From: Anabas testudineus | Taxonomy: Eukaryota; Chordata; Actinopteri; Anabantiformes; Anabantidae | NCBI RefSeq assembly: GCF_900324465.2 | Contig: NC_046616.1 | Span: forward strand, 13,790,547 to 13,854,546 | Direction: 5' to 3' | Length of the DNA: 64,000 nt | Shown: piece by piece, positions 39,701-52,300 of the stretch | Layout of the letters: every line of letters begins with the position of its first letter | How positions within the stretch are numbered: position 1 is the first letter of the stretch | The notes under the pieces: model-generated | The model's input: only the letters and a program-made list of their open reading frames with translations | What the model was told of the DNA's origin: nothing | Databases searched by the model: none | Position numbers and translations under genes: made by a program

Positions 39701-42700
39701 AAAAAAGCATAAAAAAACTTGAACTTTATGACCTGAACACTGTGAACAAGTGTTCAGGTCAGGTCACTGTGAACAAGTCTACAATAAATCATGTTTATGT
39801 TTAAATGGGTATTTCTGACTGAATTCTTATTTGTTAGCACTGTGTGTTAGCACTCACAAAATATTCCACTGCTACTTGCATACTTCATACTGCACATCTC
39901 TGAGCTATCCTTCTGAGGGTTATGCTACACCACAACATCCTGTTTCGACAGAAAATGAATAAAATAACGGAAGCATCATGATCTGAAAATTCAAAGTAAC
40001 TTGGAGGGCCTAAACAGGAATGACGTCAGGCAACAGCAAGACAGCATAAATTAACAGATGCATTACGTTTTCAAATGTACAATAAAGAGGTGCGCACTTT
40101 CTGAAACATAGGAATGTTTTTTATAAAATTACTTTCATCTACCAAGAACATGTCCTCACTGAAAGTGAATGTTGTTTCACCTCTGGTGGCACAAGTAATT
40201 GCCCTTATCAGATTAAGATAAAGTTGAATGCAAATTGTTTTGGTGAAATGAAAGACTCGTATAAACTTTGTGGTCCCTTTATTAGGCAAATTGTTAAAGC
40301 ACGTGCAATATTTATGATGCCTACAATACTCACACATTGTAACATTGTCATAAAGCTGTAAAACCAATTCTGTATTTTTCTATTCAAGCTAAAACTACAA
40401 ACTATCGCTCTACCCAGGCCTCTCTCTGTCTGTTCTGCTGAGCAAATATATGGAAATGTCCCTAAATCTTTATAATAATAGAAATAACTGAAATTCTCTG
40501 GTTGGTAAGATGTGCAAGAACACATCGGTGCATCAAGAATGTACATCAGAACTGAAACAGTGATGATTTGGCCGTTTATCTGGTGAGTTTTGGAGCATTT
40601 TTATTTATTCTTATTATACAACAACGCATTTCTGTGGGCTGAGTGGAGAGGAGTGGATTGATTTCTGGTGCTACAGCTTGAATCCCAAAAGTCGTATTAT
40701 AATATTCTGTAAAATTATTTTTGTAAATGTTGGTAAAATTGTAATATTTCTGCAGGTACATCTCCATGAGCCATTTCTTTCAACATGTCACCTAGTTTTA
40801 TATTGTAACTGATTTAATGCTACCTATAAAGATTTTAGATGCCTTAAGATAGCTGTATTAATGTAAAGTTCAAGCAATGCTATTTAGAGACATGAACGCT
40901 GACCATAAACCGCAAAAAAACATAATTAAAATGACTCTCTACAGATGAACAAGATGAGGAAAAGGAATGAAAAACTTGTTAGCTGTTCAAATTGCTAGTT
41001 TTCCAGATAAAAAGGTTGCAGTAACAAATGTGAGCTTACCAGAGACCTGAAGAGAACTTTCCTTTGAGGAGAACTCAACTTCTGAACCGAATGAAGATCT
41101 CTTGGTTATGCAGGTATACTGTCCATTGTGAGAAAGATCTAGGGAACTTATGGTGTAGTCGTTTATAGTTGATGAATTTATTTGTTTTCCATTGCGATAC
41201 CACAGATATTCCCATCCAGAGGACACACTGATCGTGCATGTGAAGGTGACCGACTCGCCACAGAACATCTTGTCAAAATTCGGACTTTTGCTCAAAGTGG
41301 GACTGGGATTTTCTGACAATTAGAAATAAAAAAGAAAACATCAGCCTTTACATTATGCTATATTATATTGTGTGAAGACATACAGGAAAATATATTGATG
41401 ATCGAACAAAAGGACACTTACCATGAACTTGGAGAGGAATTGAATTACTAGGCTGAGTGCTGACATTCCTTGTTTTGTGACGACCTGTACAGGTATAAAT
41501 TCCAGCATTATGTGTTCCTGCAGTGATTGTAAGCACTGATTTGTCCTGAGAAAACATCAAATTTGAATCAGATTCTTGAACTTTCACTCCATTTCTGTGC
41601 AAGCTGATAATCCAGTCAGAGCTGCCGTCGATATTACAAGTGAACTCCACTTTCTCAGACTGGAAAATCTCCTTCCAGGCTGACTTTAGCTGCAGAGATG
41701 GTACGGGAGGGTCTGGAAGTTCATTTAAATATATTATTGGTCATATTAGGACAACAAAAGATGCCATTATGCTCAAGTCATGTAAAACATTGTTTAAGTT
41801 CATTGATATAACTTTGGTAATAGGTACAGCTATGAATGTGCAGCATGTGACTCTAATATTGTTTTAGCATAAAAAAAAAGAAGAAAAAAAACATTATGGA
41901 ATCTGAATTACGGAAAACAACAGTGTGAAACTGTCGTAACGATGTTACTCAGAAACAAAACAGAAACGTCATTAAAAATAGTATAATAGTCAGTTGAAGT
42001 TTTTTTGACAACGCCCATGATGGTTTTATTCATGGGTGTTGTCAAACTGAAACCCACTTGTTAATATTTAAAAACACTTTGAAAGGTGATTTAATAACAG
42101 GACTTTATAAATACTGACTGATTTCAGGAAGTAGTCCACAATAAATCTACACAATCTAAAAAAACAGGGAAGCAGCATGATGTTTCTTACTCTTAGTTAA
42201 GACACGGCTAAGCATTCAAACTTACTGTAGACAGTTGTAGATTCTGGCAGAGGACTGGTTGGAGGAATGTCACTCGAGGACACATCAGTGACTGCTGGAT
42301 GAGAGGACAGATATGGAGGACAGACTTTAGATCAGAACAAACAGTATCTGTGCTTTAAATCTAAAGTAGAGAAGTTACATTGATTAGCAACAGCAGCACT
42401 AACAAACGTTTAGGTGCAGTCGTTAATCATTACTGCCTCTCAAATGTGACAATATGTTAACAGAGCTGACACTGATACTGAAATAGTCAGTGTTCTTGTT
42501 TGTGAGCGAGGGAGAGAGAGCGACACAACCACAAGCCCACACTGCTGTCTTAGACATTTTTTAGGTTTGAAATACCTCTGAGATGGTCTCAAAAAAATAA
42601 AAAACACTGTGTATGATGTATTATAGGAACATTTAACAACGACAACCATGTAAAGAGGTTTGTTTTACCAAATGACGAAATGTAAACTTGCACTAGTAGG

Positions 42701-43218
42701 AACTGCCACAGTCATGACAACAAAGAACTTCATGTTCCTCATACGAACTTTACTCATGATCTACTTCCTAAACATTATTTGGGTCGGAATTGGATTCAGT
42801 ACAAGCTCATAAATTGTTCAATATATAAATGTGTGGTAGGTTAGTACTCGCAAAAGCCAACTAGGAAGTGGAATATTTAATTAATTTTATATTTTTTTGG
42901 GTCACTGGAAATTTTGATAGACGCTTTTTGTCCAAGGCTTTAGACAATTTAACATGCATCACGAGCTACCACTTCAAAGCTGTTGTGAATGTGTCCTACC
43001 ACTTTGAGGAGTCTGGGCGCCACAGAGAGCAGTGAAATCTGTCAAATCAAATAAGAAAGAACATTTAGTGCGACTCAGGTTTGAATGTACCTTAAAATAG
43101 TCTTTGAGATAAATCACAAAACTTAATACAAAAACTTACACATGACACTGAAGACCTGGAGAAGCCACATTTTCCATTGAGCTGCACATGTAGAGTCTGT
43201 GCTGCTGAGTTGAGTCAT
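33752..43218 (-). CDS. Fc receptor-like transmembrane protein with alternating Ig exons
   Basis: Twenty exons on the minus strand. Exon 1 (43140-43218) and mini-exon 2 (43000-43038) encode the signal peptide; exon 3 (42226-42291) is a Ser/Thr/Pro linker. Ig exons follow: 41422-41712, 41040-41312, 39272-39562, 38246-38515, 37816-38106, 37078-37348 (broken), 36645-36938, 36108-36377, 35705-35992, 35208-35474, and one split over 35010-35124 and 34771-34928. Then come the membrane helix (34579-34680) and four tail exons (34334-34402, 34100-34159, 33939-34004, 33752-33816). Without the broken exon the frame is open for 1117 residues and ten Ig domains. Each has the two cysteines and the D-x-G-x-Y-x-C type motif. 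The helix has no charged residue. The tail has one tyrosine (VDYITDEEL) and no ITIM or ITAM, so signalling would need another protein. The family binds Ig or related ligands on leukocytes; the ligand here is unknown. A second in-frame ATG at 43170 has a better context. Confidence 0.85.
37078..37348 (-). pseudogene. Disrupted B-type Ig exon of the Fc receptor-like gene
   Basis: This exon is 271 bases long; its closest copies, 38246-38515 and 36108-36377, are both 270. One extra base near 37210 in the region encoding the GS-[QE]-I segment shifts the frame and gives an early stop (ACT TAA). Splice sites are intact. All Ig exons begin and end in phase 1, so skipping it would keep the reading frame. 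It may be a recent inactivation, a skipped exon, or a sequencing error. Confidence 0.75.
37540..37735 (-). pseudogene. Decayed B-type Ig exon
   Basis: On the minus strand it reads like the B-type exon at 35208-35474 (ESVYFSCHINVSSGW against DSVSFYCHVNVSTGW). It holds several stops, one of them just after the conserved tryptophan region, and lacks a usable 3' half. It lies between the exons at 37816-38106 and 37078-37348. Confidence 0.65.
38930..39215 (-). pseudogene. Decayed B-type and A-type Ig exon remnants
   Basis: 39050-39215 is a second copy of the decayed B-type exon at 37540-37735; the two are close to each other and also share intron sequence. Here the conserved tryptophan codon has become TAG. 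38930-38985 matches the C-terminal part of an A-type exon (compare 36720-36780). Together they record one lost two-domain unit. Confidence 0.6.
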
Positions 43219-46200
43219 ATCTGCTGTGCAGTGAACTTCAGCAGAGGAAGCTGACTGCAGACGAGATGGGCGTGTGTGACAAGATCATTTCTAAACTCAC
43301 CTCAGGACAGCAGCTTTCCTGTCTCGTTGACATCTGCTTTTTTTTTTTTTTTTAAGCAACAGGAAACGCTTTGGTACCACAACCACATTCAGATGCCTGT
43401 TTTCAACAACATAACTTCGAGGTGTTGATTTCTGCCACAATGACAGCAGAAACGAGCAGTGTGTTTTGGGAATTGAAACGAGTTGTGAGAATGTCAATGT
43501 ATTGACACCCCTTGAGTTTGTGTCTGTGAAATAGGGGATTCAGAAGGTTTTTCCTTTTTTATTCAAAAGTTGTTCAGACTGTGAGAAATGTCTACTAAAG
43601 CATCTGTGTCAAGAAAAAAGCAGAAGTAAAACTGAAGCTCTTTAAAACTGAACTTACTTGTTGCATATTCATATTGGTTATTTTTTTACCTGTAGGTGTT
43701 AAGATATTTTTACACTTCTGTGAATTTAAAGTGTTAACCACAAATGTCATGGTGACATCCACTCGTCTTTATCTATGTCATTGCCTAGATGTGCAAATGA
43801 AAAGCGCTCCCTAATATCACAGTAGATCACATTATAAAAAAATTGCTGTATGCACATCTCACATTGTTACTTCATGCGAGATATCTTAGGAAGGAAGGAA
43901 GTCCTGAAGCTGTGTGCAGACTTCCTATAAGACTGTATGTCAGCGTGTTTCTGTCCTTCAGGCTGTCGTTTTGTTTCATCATCTCTGCCATAAGGTGTCA
44001 GTAGAACACAGAACAAGAATGATCTCCAACAGCCATGATTCACACCTTAGACACTGGACACTCTGTGTACTGCATTCCCGCCAAAGCACATTGAACTTGA
44101 TGACAGTGGTACTTTAAGATACTGTTGACTTGGTCTGACATGCTCTCTAGTGTTACTGGTTGTCTGGCCCACACTCCGCTCCCTCTGTGGGACCTGGATG
44201 TGGTGCTGGGGCCCTTCAGCGCGCCCCTTTCTAACCTCTGGATGGGGCCTGTCTGAGGTGGCTTTTCCCTGAAGACCTCCTTCACGCCCCGTCAGTCAGC
44301 GCAGATGCTGCCGCTTCCTCCCGGATGACTCTCTCTTCAAAGTGCTCCGTCACTCCTACACAGTCTGGCCCAGACGTGCTGGGTTCTCTGAGTGATAGAC
44401 TCTCTCCAGCTCAGACGCTTTATAGGCTCCCCGGGGGACTGTGGCCAGGTAATGGGCGTGTCTTAAAGAATATCCACACACCTAACCTCGGGAGGTAATT
44501 TCCCAAACCTATAAATAGTTCCGGGTGGAGAAATAATCTCTCACTCTCATGTAACCAGGCGATATCGTATATATACAACACACAGTATAATCTTTTGACT
44601 GAAATATTTATTTTTATTAATATTGGCAACATGAAGAACCCAGAGTAAACAAAATAAAGATTGACATTTATTATGTATTTCTGTGTTCTCCTCAAAACAT
44701 CCATGATTCAATTGGATTTTAACTGGAGTAGGTTTACTCACTGAAGTTGTGACACTTTACACCCTTCCTATTGTCTCAACGTTAAAAGACCCAAATCACA
44801 GACAACACCTGACTTCCCCTTTTGTCATAGTCATGCACACTTGGTTCTATATACTTATGGTTAATAAATAAAATAATAGGAAATATTTCTGCAACCTGTA
44901 GTATTTCTTTGGTTTTGTAGTTCCAATTAAAAGACTGACAGCAGATAAATCCAAACCACTTAATTAATTAAGCATCTAAATTCTTGAAATATCTAATGAA
45001 ATTCCATTCAACATCCATACAGTCATTGCAATGGTGTGGATTCACTTATTTATTGAGTAGTGCACATCCATTATATACTGTAACGCAGACAGAGAAACAT
45101 GGTAAATATAGTCTTTCACACGTCACCAACTAAAATAACTTACATTGGGCAAACTGGGACGGGTAGGGTGGCATGACTCTTCCCTGCATACTAGAGGGAG
45201 TGCGTGAGTTGAGGGAGTAGGTGGAAATAGATATAGAGATCCTCTTATGTTGTTCCGTCCCGTTCTTCATTATGTACACATCGCTGCACAGCCAGCCCTG
45301 ACTTTTTCTATCACGTCCTCAAACACTCTGGACAAGATAAGAGAGTTGTACAGCAAGAGATTAACACACACTTAGATGTGGGCACACACATACAAGCACA
45401 AACACACACAAAATCCCGCATTAAAATATGAGAACTTCTGCTGATCCTTTACAGGCACTGGTGGAAAGATAATGAGCAGAAATATGGTTAATCACCTCAG
45501 TCAGGGATGCTGGACGTTAGGATCTTAATGTGTGTATGTGTGAGATCTGCTGTGTATTTGCCATCAAGGCTTTTCTGGCTCAGTTTCTGCCATCTTAGCC
45601 CATTCTCCTTTCCCCTAACATCACTCCACTCAGCCTGTTGACTCATGGTAATGTGAAGAGTTTTGCTCTGTGTCACATCATCTGGAGCCATTTTTAGAAG
45701 CTGTGGAGTGCTGCGCTGACATCACCCCCTACCCTCCCACCCAAAGGTGCACCCTGTGTAATCCCCCATTTTCCCCTTAAGGGGCTCTCCCATTTATGGC
45801 TGCGTCTCATGGAGCTGCATCTCGTCACTCTATGCAGACTCACAAGCATGATCGCGCCATCTACAGGGTGCTGTCTGCACTCGACGCTGCTCTTGTAATT
45901 TGATCACGAGTGGACAGCTGTATATACAGGTGTGAATGCATCCACACAACACATTAAGGATGCACTAAGATCTGATCACTCAAGTCCCACTTGGGTGGGG
46001 GTGGAGGGGCTGAGCAGGACGGCATGCAATGCCATTTGCAGCATAGTGTGAACACACATGTCCCTGGCTATGCTGAAGGTTAACTTTGCACTGTGCATGT
46101 AGCACAACTACAACTACATCCAATTCATAATGTCAAACAACTAAGATCAGGAATTGAAGTCCTATAGTCATAGCTGTAAATCTGAAAGCAAAATGTTTTA

Positions 46201-47546
46201 AACATGAATATGTTTTAGTTTTGGCTTTGTACAGAACCACTAGCATTATGTTCACAATAAAGAAAATACCCTTTAGTCATAAAAGAGCTGCATCTAAATA
46301 TAAAAAATCCTGTCCCGCCTGCTCCTGTTGACTATTTTCCGTGTCGTACCAGTCACATGATGAATGGTGAAATTGACTCCCAACCTGTGGGAATCCCACA
46401 GAAATCCCGTGACCCTAGTTATTCACCACTAGCACATGCTGCTTTTAAGACTTTATTCAGTCTTCTCTTGTCAGCATTTGAAGTGACACTGTGAGCAAAG
46501 CCCCTGTGCACTTGCTGAAAGGCTACACCACTCAAGCATTTTTGCGGCTTAAATGAAAGTGCCAACACCAAAACACAAATGTTGCTGCCCCCCAGTGAGG
46601 GTATTAATAGAAAGTTGAGAGCTGTAAAACATCAAATTCGGCATTTCTATGTGACTGAGCAACTTTTGCCACACTAACACATCTTAAAGCGGGGACTGTA
46701 ATGTAAAGGATGTACAGAGGGCCACAATGGACCAGTGTGAGTCTGTCACTGACACTCACACAACCTTTTTCTGTAGAAGCTGAGCTGTGTTTAGTAATAG
46801 GGATGGCAGGAGCATATGATCGAAAGATATTTTCTTTTATACAGAAATAGAGAAAAACAGAAAGCAATGAAATGCAATCCTACAAATCAAAAACACCGGG
46901 CTGCTAAACATTCTTATCGTTTCTTACCTTTGGAGGTTTACATGTTGGTTTATTTGCGCTTGTCACTGTCTGGAAGAATAACCTCTGTTGGGAGAGAAAT
47001 ATAATTATAGTTTTATTTTACAAACAATAACCGTGATTTATGACAAATTGGAGAATTTAGAATAATTAATTCTGCCACTAACAGGTAACAACTCTATGCA
47101 AATAGACTCTGTGCTGTACACACATAGAGGAGTCACAGTTTAACAGGCTGACAAGTTCTCCTTTCACAAGAAATGGGCACTGCGGTTTCCTTTTATTAAT
47201 GGTTGATTGCACATTCACCACCCTGCTGCTAATTATACTCCCTGGTGCACAAAATCTCCAGCTGAAAAAAATGACCTACAAACTAACTATTACCTTATGT
47301 GTGAATGATGTTTGCTGCAAGGAAATGATTTAACTTTTAAAGATAAGTAGGTATATGCACACACACTTATGACATTTATTTTTTAAACAGACTCAGGGCA
47401 GAGAGCCACAGGCAGACTGAGGAAGTCAGACTAACACACTGTTGATTTTAGTATTTTCATGCAATTTCTTGACAATAACGTCACTGAATAAACAGCCTTA
47501 GCTATTAACCAATAACTGGATCCATCGGTTGCCTGGAGATACGTAC
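43219..47546. other. Intergenic stretch between the Fc receptor-like gene and mybph
   Basis: No host gene is supported. A GC-rich island lies at about 44130-44470 in otherwise AT-rich DNA. On the minus strand an AATAAA near 47378-47383 could end the mybph transcript, and the last mybph codons should lie somewhere to the right of it. The remainder shows only short chance ORFs. Confidence 0.45.
44130..44290 (+). mobile_element. Possible short fragment of a DIRS-like retroelement
   Basis: A plus-strand stretch resembles the tyrosine recombinase region of DIRS-like retroelements that are common in fish. It is a short, broken fossil without recognisable ends. The call rests on remembered similarity only. 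Confidence 0.3.
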
Positions 47547-50500
47547 GTTTGACCTCGAGCTTGCAGGAGACGGTAGCCTCTCCCTGGGCGTTCTTGGCTC
47601 TGCAGGTGTACACGCCACCATCAAAGCTGCAGGGCTTACGGATCTCGAGGGAGCAAATGCCCTGGTTGGAGATCTGACGAAACTTAGGGTCATCACCAAT
47701 GACCATCTGATTTTTCAGCCACTCAATCTTTGGCTAAGAGAAGGAGAGGAAACAAAATTGCAAACTTAAATATATTTCATAGACAATTTTAGTCATGCTA
47801 ACGCTATAGCTTAAAGGTGCCAGTGTCCCCCTCTGGATTGGTACGACATTGGTGCCCATAGAATCCAGATAACCTTTAAGATCTCTTCTGTCACGCTCTT
47901 CATGTAAATTGTGTAATGTTCTTAAGAACACAGACTGCAAGAAAGTGCTATAGCAATTTTCTTTTGCAAAGTACTTGTATGTAGTGGCATGACTGCTCAT
48001 CGAGAAAGATTTAATCTGAAAGTTGAACTAGGCTACATGTTAAGTAACTGTAAGGTGACTGGTATCTTCACTGAATCTCTATGTTGTGATCCCAGGCATG
48101 GACCAAATATATTTGAGCCTTTGGCAGTGGAAGAGATGATGCCGCTGATGATGATACTGTTGCAAACCAACACCTCCAACACATGCTTTTAATGCTGTTT
48201 TTATATGAAGAGCTGGGTGTCTTATTTCATGAGATCATAGTTTGGATCTGCACACCAGATGGAATTAGGAATCAGCACAACCATCGGGGTCAAAAAAATT
48301 TGACTCGAAGTAGATTTGCCCGTGTGAACATTTGGCATGCTGATATTAGCATTTAAAAGATATGTCTCTACAGAGCTGCTAACATAGTGTTATTAAAATG
48401 TATCTGCCGTATACTGGAGCAATATCCTCACAGGATAGCAAACACATGCTGTCAATGGATTTGGTGGTTCTGGGGTTTACCTCATATGGTGAGTGTTACT
48501 GGAGCGAAAACACACACGACCTAAACATTAACCATGTAAATCCATCCATACGTTCATCTCTCCTGTTCTTATTGTTCTATCTTCCTTTGTCCCTTTCCTG
48601 TCCCATCATGCTTCTACCTTTGGGCATCCATGTGTGTGTTACTTCAAGAGACAGTCGCACAGATAACAAAGATAAAGTCATGCACAGGTGGCAAAAATAG
48701 TACCTTTGGTGATACAGCAACATTTCACTTAGCCATGAGAGGACACAAGATATACGTCTTATCGCAGTCTCCTCTTTGTCTTTGCTGCTCGTCTTTCTCA
48801 GCATGCTCTCTGCCACTACATTTGACAGCTCTTTATCAGAGACAGCAAGACAGCTTATCACGCTACATGTCCCTCTGCTGGACCTCAATGGGCTCTGGAC
48901 ACTGAATCGCGGGAGAGAAAGTAGCTCAACAAACACATGCTATGTCGCTTACAGTCGATATTAATGTGTGATCATTGAATTTACAGAGAGGAGAGAGAGA
49001 CAAAACAGCACGAGAGAATACTACACTTTACTCATAGACAGACAGAAAAGACAATTGGCACATTCATGGTTTTTAGATCCTCCAAACTGTCTTTAAAACA
49101 TCCATCTATTGCCAGTCAGGCATGTTGAGCGTCACCCAAGCCTACACAAATTCCTGTTTGATTTGTCTCAACTACATTAGCAGTGCAGAGTACTGCTTTC
49201 CTTAGTAAAAAGCCACGGACAGCTGAGACGTACTGTATGATCTACTGCATTTCCACTATGGCCTATCATCTAAGCAATCTGCGTCAGCCAGACAACTGTA
49301 AAGATATGTTTAACTTGAGGAGTGGCTGCCAACAACAGCGACATACCCAAACTTCACATAGAAATGCCAGGGTGAGCCCTGCCCTGGTTCCACAGAGGAT
49401 CTTTATAGAACTGACATCAAGAAGAATACACACTCAAATTATTTATTTACTTTACTAAAAACAAATGTTTTAAAATACCACATCAGTAAAACAGGATTCA
49501 GCTTTTTAAAATGAGAAATACTTCAAATATCAACAGGATATAGCCATCTCGTCTCCACAGAAATCTACTGATGTTCCCCTAGGCCCTCCTTGCTATGTTA
49601 AGTGAGCATGAACTCCAAATATTCAGTCAGAGGTTAAAATACCAACCAATCAGCAGCTGGCATTAGCTATAAGTGAGGCATAAAGGGGGGGCGCAGTGAT
49701 AAGAACAAATGTTCATACTGCAGTGGTAACATGAATAGGGATGTATTCTGCAAAATACAATTATTATTTTTTGCTGACAAACGTTAGATTTATTCTTGCT
49801 TAACTTTTAGTCTTAAAAATGCAAGTCCAGGCTGACTTTTTAAGAATGCTTAACATCAAAAATAAGATTTTCAGTTTACTAGCAAAGACAAACCTACATA
49901 TAAGCTCCTGAGTATAGTTAAATGAATCAGTCAATTAAAACATGATTAATTACTGAGGTTAAAGTTTTAATACATATCCTACAGCTACTCTAGCTAACAG
50001 TAATGACGGGGTTTGCTACAGGTTGAATTGTAATGAATGAAACTCCTGAAACAATCTCATGCAATCCACTGTCACATCAATTAAACTACATTCCCAGTTA
50101 GTTATAAAACAGTCGTGAAAGTGTGCAAAGTGTGCAAAATCTACATAAGAACAATGACTTGAAAATCTCCTATCTCCAAATCTTTGAAAATAATAGCAGC
50201 AACATGTCTCAAAAAATATTTACCCATCACTGCATTCTGTTATTATGCATATTTTGCCCCAACTTATGTGGAATTGGAGTGCATGACAGCTCAAATTAAA
50301 ATAAAAATACATTTTAAAACATTAAAACTTCTCAGGCCCTTTATGAGGAAACTGAATTCCATTAGTTTAGGACTTTTGAAGACCTATAATACACTGCATG
50401 AGTCTCTCTATAAAGAGTATGACTGTATGTCTGACCTTTGGAGAACCACGAACAGAACACAGCAGTTTGGTGGTGTATCCCACAGTGGCTGCACGGTCGT

Positions 50501-52259
50501 TGAGGGGTGTGGTGAACTTTGGTGCCTCACTGAAGTCGTGCTCCGGGTACTCAGGAGGCTTGTAGACGATACCTGTGAACGCATGCAGCGCGGTAAACAT
50601 CTGGGTTTTGTCTGTAAAATTACAACACCAGTCTGAATTCAAGTGTTTTTAAAGGGACAACTTAAACAAATATTTAATTTAAGAAGAATCTTTGGGTACA
50701 ATTCTCAATCCAGACATGATGCTTTGGTTCTTATTTAAGACAGTGGCTACATGTCAACAGTAATTCAGCAGTAACACAGCATACTAATGAGAATGTTACC
50801 AAAATGATTTCTATAGTAGCTGAGCAGGCAGTTGTCCTCTAATGATTAAAAAAGTGCCACGGCTGTTTCCACTCTTCAACACTTTAAACACACGCTCCAG
50901 ACATTCACAGTCATTAAACTGTAAGCACCCACTTATAGCGCAGCTCAGCCACTAAACCGTTCATCATATTTAGAAAATGACCCGAGGACAATTAAAGTAC
51001 TGCACGTGTTACAAAAGGTCACCTGTTTTCTGGATGTTAGCCACCTCTTTGGTGACAGCGCTCTTCTCACTGATGCCCACTTGGTTCTCTGCAAACACCC
51101 TGAAGGAGTACGAGTTGCCCATGATGAGGTCTGAGATGGTGGCACTGAGTCTGTGGTAATGTTCCAGCACTGTGAACCATTCCTGTAGGTGGAGAAACAA
51201 CAGATTTATTTTAGCACAGTTTCCACAGGAAAAATGATCCAATCTTAAAATCAAATAAGTCAATAAACAGATCATTAGCTCGCCATCTTCGGTTAGATCA
51301 TCGGTGTCTGCTGATTTTTGCAGCTTCTGAAATCTACCAACACCTGCCAATCTCCTGACTGTGACCTGTTGTTCTCCTTCCTGTTGCCAATTGAACAATT
51401 CAAGTTGCAATTAATTTCTTGTGTGTCAACATCAATGAGAGAAATCAGATTTTTTACTTAGAAGAAGATATGATCTACTATATGAAGCAAACTTACTGTT
51501 AATGTCAGCTTTTAATCTGGCTTACATCCTCAACACACAGTGTGACAATGTACTGTAGTTGGATTGGTGTGAAGAATGTGTATTTATGTTTTAGTATCTG
51601 CCGTACTTCTGTCTTCCTATCGGCCTTCTGGACGGTGTATCCCGTAATGTCTGTGTTGCCATTATCTTTGGGAGGAGTCCATTCCAGGGCAGCGTTGAAG
51701 CCCCAGGTGTCCACCAGCTTCACACTGGCAGGAGGACCAGGCCGCTCTGAGGAGACACAACAACAGTTACCTTACAGATTAAAATTATAACCAGCGTTTT
51801 ACTCAAGGCATGAAACGTGTCTTCTCCCCATCTTGTGAGACCAAAAGTAACTGGCGTGTTTTCATGTGCACATATGTACGTGCTTGTTTACAGTGGGTGC
51901 AAACATAGCTACATGAAAGAGCAGCGAAACGTTTTGACCTAACAAGAAGGAAGACCAGTTGCCACGGCTGAACTACCAGATATGCATGACATGTGCAACT
52001 CACCCACAATCTGAAGGGTGAGGGTGGCTTTGTCTTCAAAGCTGTCCACTTTAACAGTCATCTCGTAAACACCAGAGTCCTCCCTCTGGGCAGTGCGGAT
52101 AAACAAGATGCTGTCCTTGTCAGTGTTCCTGATGTTGACCCTCTTTGAATCCAAAGGCTGACCATCTTTAAGCCAGGACACCACAGGTTTGGGCTTTCCC
52201 TGAGAAAAAAGGTGAGGCACAGGAAGGTAGGTAAAGTTTTCTAGGTCATAAACTATACA

Positions 52260-52300
<41 letters not shown>
